Part shown: piece by piece, positions 51,961 to 62,820 of the stretch
How positions within the stretch are numbered: the first letter of the stretch is position 1
Layout: each line of letters begins with the position of its first letter
Origin: Chionis minor
Taxonomy: Eukaryota > Chordata > Aves > Charadriiformes > Chionididae
NCBI GenBank assembly: GCA_013398295.1
Contig: VZSF01009945.1
Span: 434,001 to 498,000 of the forward strand
DNA length: 64,000 nt
Direction: 5' to 3'
Notes under the pieces: generated by a model
Told to the model about the DNA's origin: nothing
What the model saw: the letters and a program-made list of their open reading frames with translations, nothing else
Databases searched by the model: none
Position numbers and translations under genes: made by a program

Positions 51961-52598
51961 GCCAGGTCCTGCACTTGACTCACAACACCACCATGCAATG
52001 CTACAGGCTTAGGGAAGAGGAGGTGGAAAGCTCCCCAGCAGAAAAGGACACGGGGATACTGGTCAACAGCCAGCTGAATATGAGCCACCACGGTGCCCAG
52101 GTGGCCCAATAGCATCCTGGCTCGTATCAGAAACAGTGTGGTCAGCAGGACTAGGGAAATGATTGTCCCCCTGTACTCAGCCCTGGTGAGGCCCCACCTC
52201 AAATACTGTGTTCATTTTTGGGCCCCTCACTACAAGAAAGACACTGAGGTGCTGGAGTGTGTCCAACGAAGTTGATGAAAGGTCTAGAGCCCAAGTCTTA
52301 TGAAGAGTGGCTGAGGGAACTGGCAATAGTAACAGGCAATAGGACAAGAGGAAATGGCCTCAAGTTGTGCCAGGGGAGGTTTAGATTGGATATTAGGAAA
52401 AAAATTCTTCACCAAAAGGGTTATTGAGCATTGGAACAGGCTGCCCAGTGAAGTAGTTGAGTCACCATCCCTGGAGGTATTTAAAAGATGCGTAGATGTG
52501 GCACTTAGGGACATGGTTTAGTGGTGGATTTGACAGTGTTAGGTTAACAGCTGGACTTGATCTTAAAGGTCCTTTCCAATCTAAATGATTCTATGATA

Positions 52599-53806
52599 CC
52601 TGCATTAATTTTTTTTCAAAGTAATCCAGGCTTCACATCTCTTTCCTTATGGTAAAATACAATTTTTAATACATTGGGAACATTTTCTGCAATATTCAGT
52701 GAAGCTGGAAAGATTCACAGAGTAATCAAATGTACATATTGTGGGAACTCAGCTCTCCCCTACCGTGGTAGTATTGCAAGCAATCTCACTTACAATTCTT
52801 TATATAAAAGTAATGCAGAGAACTCAGCATACATGGCCTGCAAGATTACACAATAGTACAATGCCTTGAATTTTTGTAGAACTGAAAGGAAAAACAGTAC
52901 TTCTTACAAAGTTCATACCCTCAAGACAGTCTAGGTTTTCTATTTGGATATTGTGAACAGGCAGACACGGTCCCTAGAAGGCCTCTTAAAGGACGTAAGT
53001 GCTGATAGCATGGCCATGGCCATACTGCCTCAAGACAGAAGCCATCACTTGACTGGCCCTGTTCAGCCACACTGCCCAGGCAGAACCAGCCCAACCAATG
53101 TGAGGTCTGACTTTGTTGACACTCTATAACCCTTCTTTTTCTAGCATGTAATTTTTTTGGAACCTCCTTACAGCGTTTTCTTCTTTTACATGCTTTTCAC
53201 CTACACTATCCTTCATGAAAAACTGCATCCAAAACACCTGGCAGTACTAGCAAAAGAGTATTATCAATGATGTCATTAAGGAATACTACTCATTTTAAAG
53301 CGCAGAGGCTTTTTGGCTTCTTCCGGCAATAAATCCAAATTTATGACAGAATCTTGAACGTCTCAGTTCTTGAACACTTAGCACTGGGTTGTGTTGAAAG
53401 ACTAATTTTCAGAGAAATTACTAAATGTGCAAGGAGGCTCTCATGCTCCATTGGGCTGACCTTTCACTGCTACCCCAGTTGTCCTCAGTGAGTGCTGCTG
53501 CTGCTGCTTGCATAAACTGGCAGTACACAAATAAACTGTCACTGAAGAGAATAAAAAAACTACTTAATCTCCAAAATATTTTACATCCTTTGAAAGAAGT
53601 GAGCAGGTTACTGGAGGTACAGAACCACTACTGTGCAATATCATTTGAAGTGTCCCTCAATGGACCCAATGCCTTTGGGAAATATTATTTAGGATCAGCT
53701 GTTCAAGACTGCAAATTTTTGCCTCATTTCCAGCACAACCCTCACTGTCTCTCCCTCTCCCATGTTTATGCACATAAACCCAAAAATGTTATCAACTTAA
53801 TTTGTA
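52599..53806. other. Non-coding stretch, no exon recognised
   Basis: A 175-codon plus frame starts at 53425 and runs to 53952. It is the longest frame in the window, but its translation has no recognisable domain, and its 3' part falls in the duplicated segment. A 14-bp palindrome ATGGCCATGGCCAT lies near 53010. No transposable element seen. Confidence 0.45.
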
Positions 53807-55817
53807 GTCAAAAAAACACTAGTACATTAAGAGCTCTGCCTAAAACAAATGCAAACCCAACGTTTTTCATACACCAACCACTTCAACTTGAGGACAGAAT
53901 TTTCTTGGTTCATTTACTTTCCAGCAGAGCTGCAGGCATGCAGCTTCCATAAGGGTTAGTCTTGTATAAAAACATCAAGCCATGAATTTTGCTGACTGCC
54001 TGCTCCTTTACCTCTCCAAATAAATAGTGCTTATGCCTTTAGGGTGTCATGTAACTCTGCTCTTCAATGTTGGATTCTCTGTTTCTGCAGCACTTAGTAA
54101 CAGTACAGCTCCCTGCAGCAAGCTTGCTGGAAATAAATAAAATGCAAACTTGCTAAGACTCCAATGCAAAGGTGAGTAGAAAAGCTCTTCTGGATAAACC
54201 AGGATACCATTTGTAAGGACTCAAATAGAGACTAAGCCTTAATGCTAGTCACAAAGGGACAAACAGGGAAAAAAAAAAACAAACCATGTCTGAAGTGACT
54301 CAACAGCTGATAAAAAGGCATTCTTATTAAAAAGCTGTATTATCATGAAGTCTTCAGAGCTCTAACTTGAACTTTTTGAATAAGACTATAGCCAGAGCAT
54401 GTTCTGTCAGAAAACCATCCATTAGCTCAAGAAAACAGCTGTAGGACAAGAGCAGACAGAACAAAACAAAAAAAACAGACACCCTTGCTGTTGCTCCACT
54501 GAAGTGAGGTTGGAACACATCTGCTCTTTCCAGGGCTGAAAAATAAACTGCAGCTGGCCAACACCAAGTGAGCCAAGCAGCCCACCAACGGACCACCAGC
54601 TATTCAGATTCAGGAGAACCATTCAGTCATCTCAGCTGGGTTGTTCTTTAAAACCACACACTCATTCCAGTTTATTTTGACCTAGCAGATGCCTAATTAC
54701 AAGACATTTCTATTATGCAGCATCTGTCTCGCTCAATATCCACTCTTTTCTCTCTTTCAGTCTTTGCTACCTTTCAGGTGTGATTCTTTCACACCAGTAC
54801 ATCAGTTTCAAATAACCTTTTCTTCTGTTTTCTCAGGAAACATGCCAGCCTGCTCAACTTCAAAGGCTCCCAGTCTTGCCAGGGGCAGAGTTAGCTGAGA
54901 GACGTGTACCACCTCACATGCCAAAGGATGCTCTAACTAGTCATTTAGTTCAGATTAGGGAACAATTTTTCTCATGACCCATTTCTAAACAAAACAGCAG
55001 TTTTGCAGTTTGAAAGAATGAAGCAGATAATGTAGTCACCACAACACCATTCAAGTTTAACTGTGAAAAGAGTGTTTTCACAAGACCAACTAAATGCATA
55101 CTAATTTATCCACAGAATTTGCCCATGTATGTTGTGACCAGTGCCTACAGCAAAACAAAAGAAACAACCTTTGCTTCCCAAAATCTCACACAATCACACT
55201 CTCTGCTCACTAATCCATTACCAGCAATGGACATCATCCAACGCTAGTCATCTGCAGATGATGCCAGAGAAGCACTAAGCACTCACTAGCAATTTTTTGA
55301 TGCCTCCATAGGATGAAAAACAGGTCTGTCTGTCTCAGGAGCAAAGACTTCCTTGATTAAGAAGCCAGCAGATGAGGTGTCGCTGTAGATCTATGAGTGT
55401 AAAGGCTTTAACAAGTTACAGTATGAACAGACTATAGCCCTGGAACCATAAAAAATTGAGAACACACTTGCTCCAGTAAGCCCACTCCCACAAGTCAGGA
55501 GATTTCCACTACAACATAAGGAACTAACAGGGATAAAAGGCTACAAACAATAGTCTGAGAAACTTGAAGCCCGATTTCTGAAGAACCACGGTTATGACAG
55601 CCAAATTCAAATATGGCATTTTGGCAAAAAGGACTGGTAAATATTTTTCTTCTGTGTGAGACCCTAACAAAACTTACAAGGCAAGAAGTTCTTATAAATT
55701 TAAGCTTAGTTTAAGTGAACTTAATATCCATATTTTTACATTTTCTTAAAGTTCAGTGAATAGTTTATTATAGCAGTATTGCACAATGGTGCCAGATTGG
55801 CATGAACCATAGTAAAT
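53807..55817. repeat. First copy of 2,011-bp direct duplication (likely assembly artefact)
   Basis: Begins GTCAAAAAAACACTAGTACA and ends GAACCATAGTAAAT. Every line I compared is identical to the second copy at a constant offset of 2,012 bases, and frames recur exactly (54354 and 56366, 54422 and 56434, 54689 and 56701). No gene is recognised inside; the recurring frames of 66-80 codons have no motif. Confidence 0.95.
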
Positions 55818-55818
55818 N
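55818..55818. other. Single-N assembly gap
   Basis: One N stands exactly at the junction of the two 2,011-bp copies. Confidence 0.95.
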
Positions 55819-57829
55819 GTCAAAAAAACACTAGTACATTAAGAGCTCTGCCTAAAACAAATGCAAACCCAACGTTTTTCATACACCAACCACTTCAACT
55901 TGAGGACAGAATTTTCTTGGTTCATTTACTTTCCAGCAGAGCTGCAGGCATGCAGCTTCCATAAGGGTTAGTCTTGTATAAAAACATCAAGCCATGAATT
56001 TTGCTGACTGCCTGCTCCTTTACCTCTCCAAATAAATAGTGCTTATGCCTTTAGGGTGTCATGTAACTCTGCTCTTCAATGTTGGATTCTCTGTTTCTGC
56101 AGCACTTAGTAACAGTACAGCTCCCTGCAGCAAGCTTGCTGGAAATAAATAAAATGCAAACTTGCTAAGACTCCAATGCAAAGGTGAGTAGAAAAGCTCT
56201 TCTGGATAAACCAGGATACCATTTGTAAGGACTCAAATAGAGACTAAGCCTTAATGCTAGTCACAAAGGGACAAACAGGGAAAAAAAAAAACAAACCATG
56301 TCTGAAGTGACTCAACAGCTGATAAAAAGGCATTCTTATTAAAAAGCTGTATTATCATGAAGTCTTCAGAGCTCTAACTTGAACTTTTTGAATAAGACTA
56401 TAGCCAGAGCATGTTCTGTCAGAAAACCATCCATTAGCTCAAGAAAACAGCTGTAGGACAAGAGCAGACAGAACAAAACAAAAAAAACAGACACCCTTGC
56501 TGTTGCTCCACTGAAGTGAGGTTGGAACACATCTGCTCTTTCCAGGGCTGAAAAATAAACTGCAGCTGGCCAACACCAAGTGAGCCAAGCAGCCCACCAA
56601 CGGACCACCAGCTATTCAGATTCAGGAGAACCATTCAGTCATCTCAGCTGGGTTGTTCTTTAAAACCACACACTCATTCCAGTTTATTTTGACCTAGCAG
56701 ATGCCTAATTACAAGACATTTCTATTATGCAGCATCTGTCTCGCTCAATATCCACTCTTTTCTCTCTTTCAGTCTTTGCTACCTTTCAGGTGTGATTCTT
56801 TCACACCAGTACATCAGTTTCAAATAACCTTTTCTTCTGTTTTCTCAGGAAACATGCCAGCCTGCTCAACTTCAAAGGCTCCCAGTCTTGCCAGGGGCAG
56901 AGTTAGCTGAGAGACGTGTACCACCTCACATGCCAAAGGATGCTCTAACTAGTCATTTAGTTCAGATTAGGGAACAATTTTTCTCATGACCCATTTCTAA
57001 ACAAAACAGCAGTTTTGCAGTTTGAAAGAATGAAGCAGATAATGTAGTCACCACAACACCATTCAAGTTTAACTGTGAAAAGAGTGTTTTCACAAGACCA
57101 ACTAAATGCATACTAATTTATCCACAGAATTTGCCCATGTATGTTGTGACCAGTGCCTACAGCAAAACAAAAGAAACAACCTTTGCTTCCCAAAATCTCA
57201 CACAATCACACTCTCTGCTCACTAATCCATTACCAGCAATGGACATCATCCAACGCTAGTCATCTGCAGATGATGCCAGAGAAGCACTAAGCACTCACTA
57301 GCAATTTTTTGATGCCTCCATAGGATGAAAAACAGGTCTGTCTGTCTCAGGAGCAAAGACTTCCTTGATTAAGAAGCCAGCAGATGAGGTGTCGCTGTAG
57401 ATCTATGAGTGTAAAGGCTTTAACAAGTTACAGTATGAACAGACTATAGCCCTGGAACCATAAAAAATTGAGAACACACTTGCTCCAGTAAGCCCACTCC
57501 CACAAGTCAGGAGATTTCCACTACAACATAAGGAACTAACAGGGATAAAAGGCTACAAACAATAGTCTGAGAAACTTGAAGCCCGATTTCTGAAGAACCA
57601 CGGTTATGACAGCCAAATTCAAATATGGCATTTTGGCAAAAAGGACTGGTAAATATTTTTCTTCTGTGTGAGACCCTAACAAAACTTACAAGGCAAGAAG
57701 TTCTTATAAATTTAAGCTTAGTTTAAGTGAACTTAATATCCATATTTTTACATTTTCTTAAAGTTCAGTGAATAGTTTATTATAGCAGTATTGCACAATG
57801 GTGCCAGATTGGCATGAACCATAGTAAAT
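55819..57829. repeat. Second copy of 2,011-bp direct duplication
   Basis: Follows the N directly. Unique sequence resumes at 57830 (ATCTTCATTTGTGAACTATG). Confidence 0.95.
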
Positions 57830-60056
57830 ATCTTCATTTGTGAACTATGGCTCACCAGAGTCTCATTCTGGTCTCCCTGCTACAGTTATAGATAGATTGC
57901 CTTTGACTGCAAGAGATTTATGCCCAATAATTATTTCTTATATTTTCAAATACAGCCACGCATAGAGCTACATCTTCTGGAATAAGAAAGAAAAACAGCT
58001 TTAACAGAACAAATTTTGAAAAGCTTTCGTTGCTCACATCCACTTGCACACTGACTGCAAATACATGTAATTTATGATGTGGCAATCAATCCTTGTTTGT
58101 TTTCTGAGAAGGGGTCCTATTTCAACCTAGTGGAATCCCTTGCTCCGTCTGTGTTAAAGTCATCACACACATTATTGAAAACTGCCTACAAAAGAAACAG
58201 GATGGATAGTGAAGGTCCTGCAACGTGAATTCATTTAGAGTTCTTGAAATTAAGAGGGTTGTGAATGAATCAAAACTCCAGAAGAAGCTAATAAAACTCG
58301 ATAAACGAGCAAGATCGAGACAGATAAAATTTACTGTGGTCAGGTACAGTATAATAAATCTTTCTGGATACCAAAAAGAATCATTTAGACCATTCACAAA
58401 TACAGATAGATTCTAAATTAGTTGGAACATCTCAGGGGAACTATCTAGCATCACTGTGGACGACTCACCAGAAATATCTGTTCAACGTGCAACAGCAACT
58501 CAAAGAGCAAGAAATTAGACTGGTTTAGAAAGGGAGATGCTATTTACATTTTACAGTTTCATTCTGATACTGTCAGGAAAAAGGGAAAAGTACCCATAAA
58601 GAGAGAAAGATCTGTCTTAACAAAAGCAATAGGAACATGTAAATAAGAGCCCAGATCCTGCTGCAGGCCAAATTATTTATTCCTCAAAACAGAGAAAACT
58701 AATAGGAAAACAGCAGTATTTCAAAATCAAGCCTTACACAAAATCCTAGTTAGGAGTAGCTTATACCACTACTCCTAGTAGTAGCAAAATGACTCCTCTT
58801 CATTCCAGGAAGATGACTTCAGTTCAACTCATTCCAACCCTATCTAGCAGCCTAATTCTGCCATACTCACTCTGTTTTCGTACTACTAGGACTGAAGAGA
58901 TTCCGCTAAGAAGGGTCCCCAGCACTGTAACTGAACCAGTGCTGTTCCCAAAAGTATTTTGGAACAGAATAAGCAACAAAGGGATGATGTATCACTACTG
59001 GGGATGACAACTATAGTTACGTTACTTTTTTCTTTTTTAAAGCAAAACTCACCTCTTTCACGATAAGATATCCTACTTTGCCACAGGAAAGGCACAATAG
59101 ATTTGCTTTGTACACGAAGCATTAGAGGTCTTAGTGAAATGTTAACTTAAAATCTACCATGACAGCAAATGAAGAGGAGACAGTTGCAGGTCTGTTAGTT
59201 TAAAAAAAACCCACGTGCCTCATCTAGAAGAGACACTGGTTTTATACCAGATTTTTTGATTTTTAAAAACCAACCACAAACCAAAAAAGTAAACCTTTAA
59301 GCACCCCAGAACAACTTCCCATAATTTTGATTACTCTTGTTGTATATATGAGCTCCCCCTTCTCTATATTCGTCTTCTCACTCATATCGTGAGCCCATCG
59401 TATCTAATCAAGATAGGCCTCATCTTCCTGAGGCTTGATTACATTCCTTCCATATTTCAACCTAAGCTTTTGGTTTTTTTCTCCAATGTCTTAATCTTTT
59501 TCATAGAATTCAAGCTGTTTCTTCTTGCTGTTCTTGAATTGTCCAAATGAATCCCATACTGGACAATATAAAAGCAGCAGAGGCTAATGCCCAGCACACC
59601 TTCATGACAATCACTCAACTTGATGTTCAGACACTTGGGAACAGAATTAACCCTTTTGGGCCACACAGTAATGCCACAAACCAAAATCAGATGATGTCCA
59701 TCCCAACCCTCACAACTTTCAAAGATGTTTCTGCTTGATGAGAGGCAAATCCCTCCTTCTGTTACTATGATCTGTATTCTTGCTCCCAATATGTATGACC
59801 CTACACTTGGCAAAGTTGCTCTGCCTCACGTCTGCCACCCAAAAGTAGACAAACAGTCCAGATTTTTTTAATACTAGTGACTCCACTAAAATCACATATA
59901 TTTGATAGACTTCAATTTACAGTGATATTTCTAGGACCTCTCTCAGCCAGTTTGTAATTTTTTTAATTTTCATTTTTAGCAGTTGTTATTGTCATTTTGT
60001 ATCTTTACAATTTCCTGATCAGAATGTCATACACTGTCTAGGCAACTGCCTGACAG

Positions 60057-60114
60057 AAATCCAAGTATATTACATCAGCATTTGAAAATCTAAGTATGTT
60101 ACATCTGCATTTGA
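60057..60114. repeat. 29-bp tandem duplication (2 copies, about 3 mismatches)
   Basis: AAATCCAAGTATATTACATC... at 60057-60085 is followed directly by AAATCTAAGTATGTTACATC... at 60086-60114; both end GCATTTGA. Confidence 0.9.
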
Positions 60115-60391
60115 CACTGATACATTTATCAAACTTCCATCTCATAAAAAAATAGGTATCACATTAGTTTGACAAGATATATTTTCCATAGCCCATACTC
60201 ACTGCAAGCAACTATGTAATCATCCTTTAAACCTTTATTGATCAAAATTCATGTCAGCCATGCTATTATTTCAGCCAAGGCAAATACCAGGCTGACAGGC
60301 CTGTAATTATTTGAGTCATCTTTGTTCAACCTTTTAAAATATTGGCAGAGCACTGTCTTTCAACCAGTCTTCTGAAACTTCCCTGACGTGC

Positions 60392-60409
60392 GGGGGGGGG
60401 AAAAAAAAA
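60392..60409. repeat. G9-A9 purine tract
   Basis: Nine G directly followed by nine A. Confidence 0.85.
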
Positions 60410-61632
60410 TTATCAACATCAACAACCAAGAAAGCTCTTTGGCCACCTCCCTTAGGCAGAAATGTTTCAGCCTTGATTTTTAAAACTGTACCTCTAGAGG
60501 CTGAATAAATGCTGGTACAGAGAAGGGAATGTCATAACTGTATGATACTTTTTTCTTTTTCCCCAAATGCAAAATAGAAATTATTACTAATGTAAAATTT
60601 GCCTTGTCAGGGTTTGATGTTCTACCAACAGACATATTTAAGATGTTTTAGTATTAACTGTGCATAATCTCCTGTATTTGCCTTTGAGAACAAACTCACT
60701 CACATTATCACAGGTCTTTTGCTACCCTATTAGATGGAGCTAGTCATCCTGTGAAGTGGCAGCTCATGGCAGGCTGCCTTGTATTATGTTTTGTTTCAGG
60801 AGTGGAGAGGATTTCCCACCCCTTAAGACCTCTTCTTTCCAACTTGTTAATGACTGAGGAACAGGTAATGTAGTTTTTAATATGGAATGTCCCTTTCACT
60901 CCTATGAGTCTACTTGATTCTTCCTAAATAAGTTGTAACCATAGATGTTGATGTTGCAATCACACAACTTTTTCCATCAGGTTTCATACTGAAATATTTT
61001 GTTGCATCATGGCTTAAAGGAGAGTATTTTATTCTTTGATACAGACTACAAGGGAGTTGGCTAACCTAAACAAAGTGGGGAGGGCAGAGATACTGTCAGT
61101 GACTCCCTGCATTAATTCATCTATCTTCCTGCTACTCAGTAAGATTACAACATTCCCACATGCACAGACGTCAGGCTCCCATCCTCCTACTGTTTAATCA
61201 CATTTTTCCTTTCATTTTCACAGGGTGGCTCTGTAACAGCACACAGGAATGAAGACAGACAAGACAATTTTTCAAGTATCATTTTATGAGCAGTGCTGGA
61301 TATTCATTATAAAAAAGAATCAATACTTCAAAATAACTCCCAAAGACAGAAACATATCCTTTAATTAATACATCTAGAGAGTCACTGTGAAGTACACTGA
61401 TCAGAAATCCCTTTACAAAACCTGTTTTCCCTTTAATTTATAAATTAAATAATATACTGTTTTAAAATTCCAGCTTCATCTGATACAAGTCTATGCCACT
61501 AGATAGAATACAAAATAATAGAAACTCTGAAGAATGAAGTTTTAATATTTTTTTATTAAAGTAGCAGCATTTTTGCAACAGATGAAAAGTGCTACAGGCT
61601 ATATTAAAGTCAGCAGCTCACCAGACTTCACA

Positions 61633-61662
61633 AATCACAGAATCATAGGGGTTGGAAGGGAT
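61633..61662 (-). mobile_element. Inverted CR1 3'-tail fragment (30 bp)
   Basis: AATCACAGAATCATAGGGGT followed by TGGAAGGGAT is the reverse complement of the CR1 3' end (ATCCCTTCCAACC...ATGATTCTGTGATT). It abuts a plus-strand CR1 copy directly. Confidence 0.85.
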
Positions 61663-62820
61663 CATGTTAGGAAAGCTAAAGTCTAGAGAGAGTTAAACCT
61701 GGCCAGGGGCATCAAGGACAACAAGAAATCCTTCTTCAGGTATATTGGGGACAAAAGGAAAACTAGGGAAGATGTGGGCCCACCGAGGAAGGAAACGGGA
61801 GACCTGCTCACCCGGGACACAGAGAAGGCTGAGGTACTCAACAACTTTATTACCTCAGTCTTCACTGGTAGAGGCTCTAACCACACTGCCCAAGTTGCAG
61901 AAGGTAAAGGCAGGGACTGGGAGAATGAGGCCCACTGTAGGAGAAGACCAGGTCCGAGACCACCTGCGGAACCGGAATGTGCAAAAGTCCATGAGATTGA
62001 TCCACAGGTCCTGAGAGAACTGGTGGATGTAGTTGCCAAACCACTATCCATCATATTTGAGAAGCTGAGACAGTCTGGTGAAGTTCCCACTGACTGGCAA
62101 AGGGGAAACATAGCCCCCATTTTTAAAAAGGGTAAAAAAGATGACCCAGGGAACTACAGGCTAGTAAGTCTCACCTCTATGCCTGGCAAGATAATGGAGC
62201 AGATCCTCCTGGAAACTCTGCTAAGGCACATGGAAAATAAGGAGGTGACTGGAGGCAGCCAACATGGCTTCACTAAGTCCTGGTGAACAACAAGTTGACG
62301 ATGAGGTAACCATGTGCCTCTGTGGCCAAGAAGGCCAGTGGTATCCTGGGGAGCATTAAAAAGAGAGTGGCCAGCAGGTCGAGGGAGGTCCTCCTCCTCC
62401 TCCTCCTCTACTCTGCCCTGGTGAGCTCACATCTGGACTACTGTGTCCAGTTCTGGGCTCCCCAGTTCAAGAAAGACAAGGAACCTACAGGAAAGAGCCC
62501 CATTGGAGGGCTACACAGATGATCAAGGGACTGGAGCACCTCTCCTTCAAGGAAAGGCTGAGGGACCTGGGTCCGTTTATTCTGGAGAAGACTTGAGAGG
62601 GGATCTCATCAATACTTAGAGATACCTAAAGGGCAGGTGTCAAGAAGATGGGCCAGACTCTTGAGTGGTGCCCAGCGACAGGACAAGAGGCAACAGGCAC
62701 GCACTGGAACACAGGAAGTTCTGTACGACCATGAGGAAAAACTTCTTTACTTTGTGGGTGACAGAGCACTGGAACAGGCTGCCCAGAGAGGTTGTGAAGT
62801 CTCCTCTGGATCCAATATCT
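61663..62820 (+). mobile_element. CR1 LINE, RT region with internal deletion and missing 3' tail
   Basis: Starts in the ORF2 linker ([31 protein letters not shown]). The frame at 61774-62286 (170 codons) keeps a recognisable RT N-terminus: [38 protein letters not shown]. At about 62290-62315 the sequence jumps to the thumb and 3' part (S-G-I-L-G-S-I-K-K, then [15 protein letters not shown]), so the catalytic palm is deleted. The 3' region continues to GAGAGGTTGTGAAGTCTCC and then fades near 62820 with no ATTCTATG end. It is non-functional. Confidence 0.92.
62389..62406. repeat. (TCC)6 expansion inside CR1
   Basis: Six TCC units within the CR1 thumb region, giving a run of Leu codons in the frame at 62322-62522. 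In other CR1 copies this place has only a short C/T-rich stretch. Confidence 0.85.

Larger units (their letters stand above)
50225..52598 (+). mobile_element. CR1 LINE, longest copy (endonuclease end, RT, 3' end)
   Basis: Landmarks in order: end of the endonuclease region (GGCATAGCGATCATGGGATG); linker to RT with a frame reading G-P-D-G-I-H-P-R-V-L-R-E-L (50940-50985); fingers (K-V-I-E-Q-I-I, then N-Q-H-G-F-M-K-D-K-S-C); the Y-L-D-F region (near 51297-51310); [11 protein letters not shown]; and the thumb L-V-R-P-H-L-K-Y-C. It ends in GATTCTATGAT after the usual TTCCAATCTAAATG. The catalytic A-D-D position reads T-N-H (L-S-K-F-T-N-H-T), and frameshifts and stops interrupt ORF2, so the copy is dead. 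A 294-bp part of the RT is present twice around an N, probably an assembly error; without it the element is about 2.08 kb. Confidence 0.95.
57830..61632. other. Non-coding stretch, no exon recognised
   Basis: AT-rich sequence; the longest frame (59457-59813 minus, 118 codons) has no motif. A minus-strand donor-like AAAGAG|GTGAGT at 59047-59053 follows a short open segment and is discussed as a weak exon candidate. Confidence 0.45.

Noticed and set aside
53425..53952. 175-codon plus-strand frame, the longest in the window
   Set aside because: No recognisable family. Its 3' part lies in the duplicated segment, and composition does not look coding.
54354..56910. Three frames recurring exactly 2,012 bases apart, resembling a duplicated small gene family
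   Set aside because: They recur only because of the N-split duplication; the translations have no motif.
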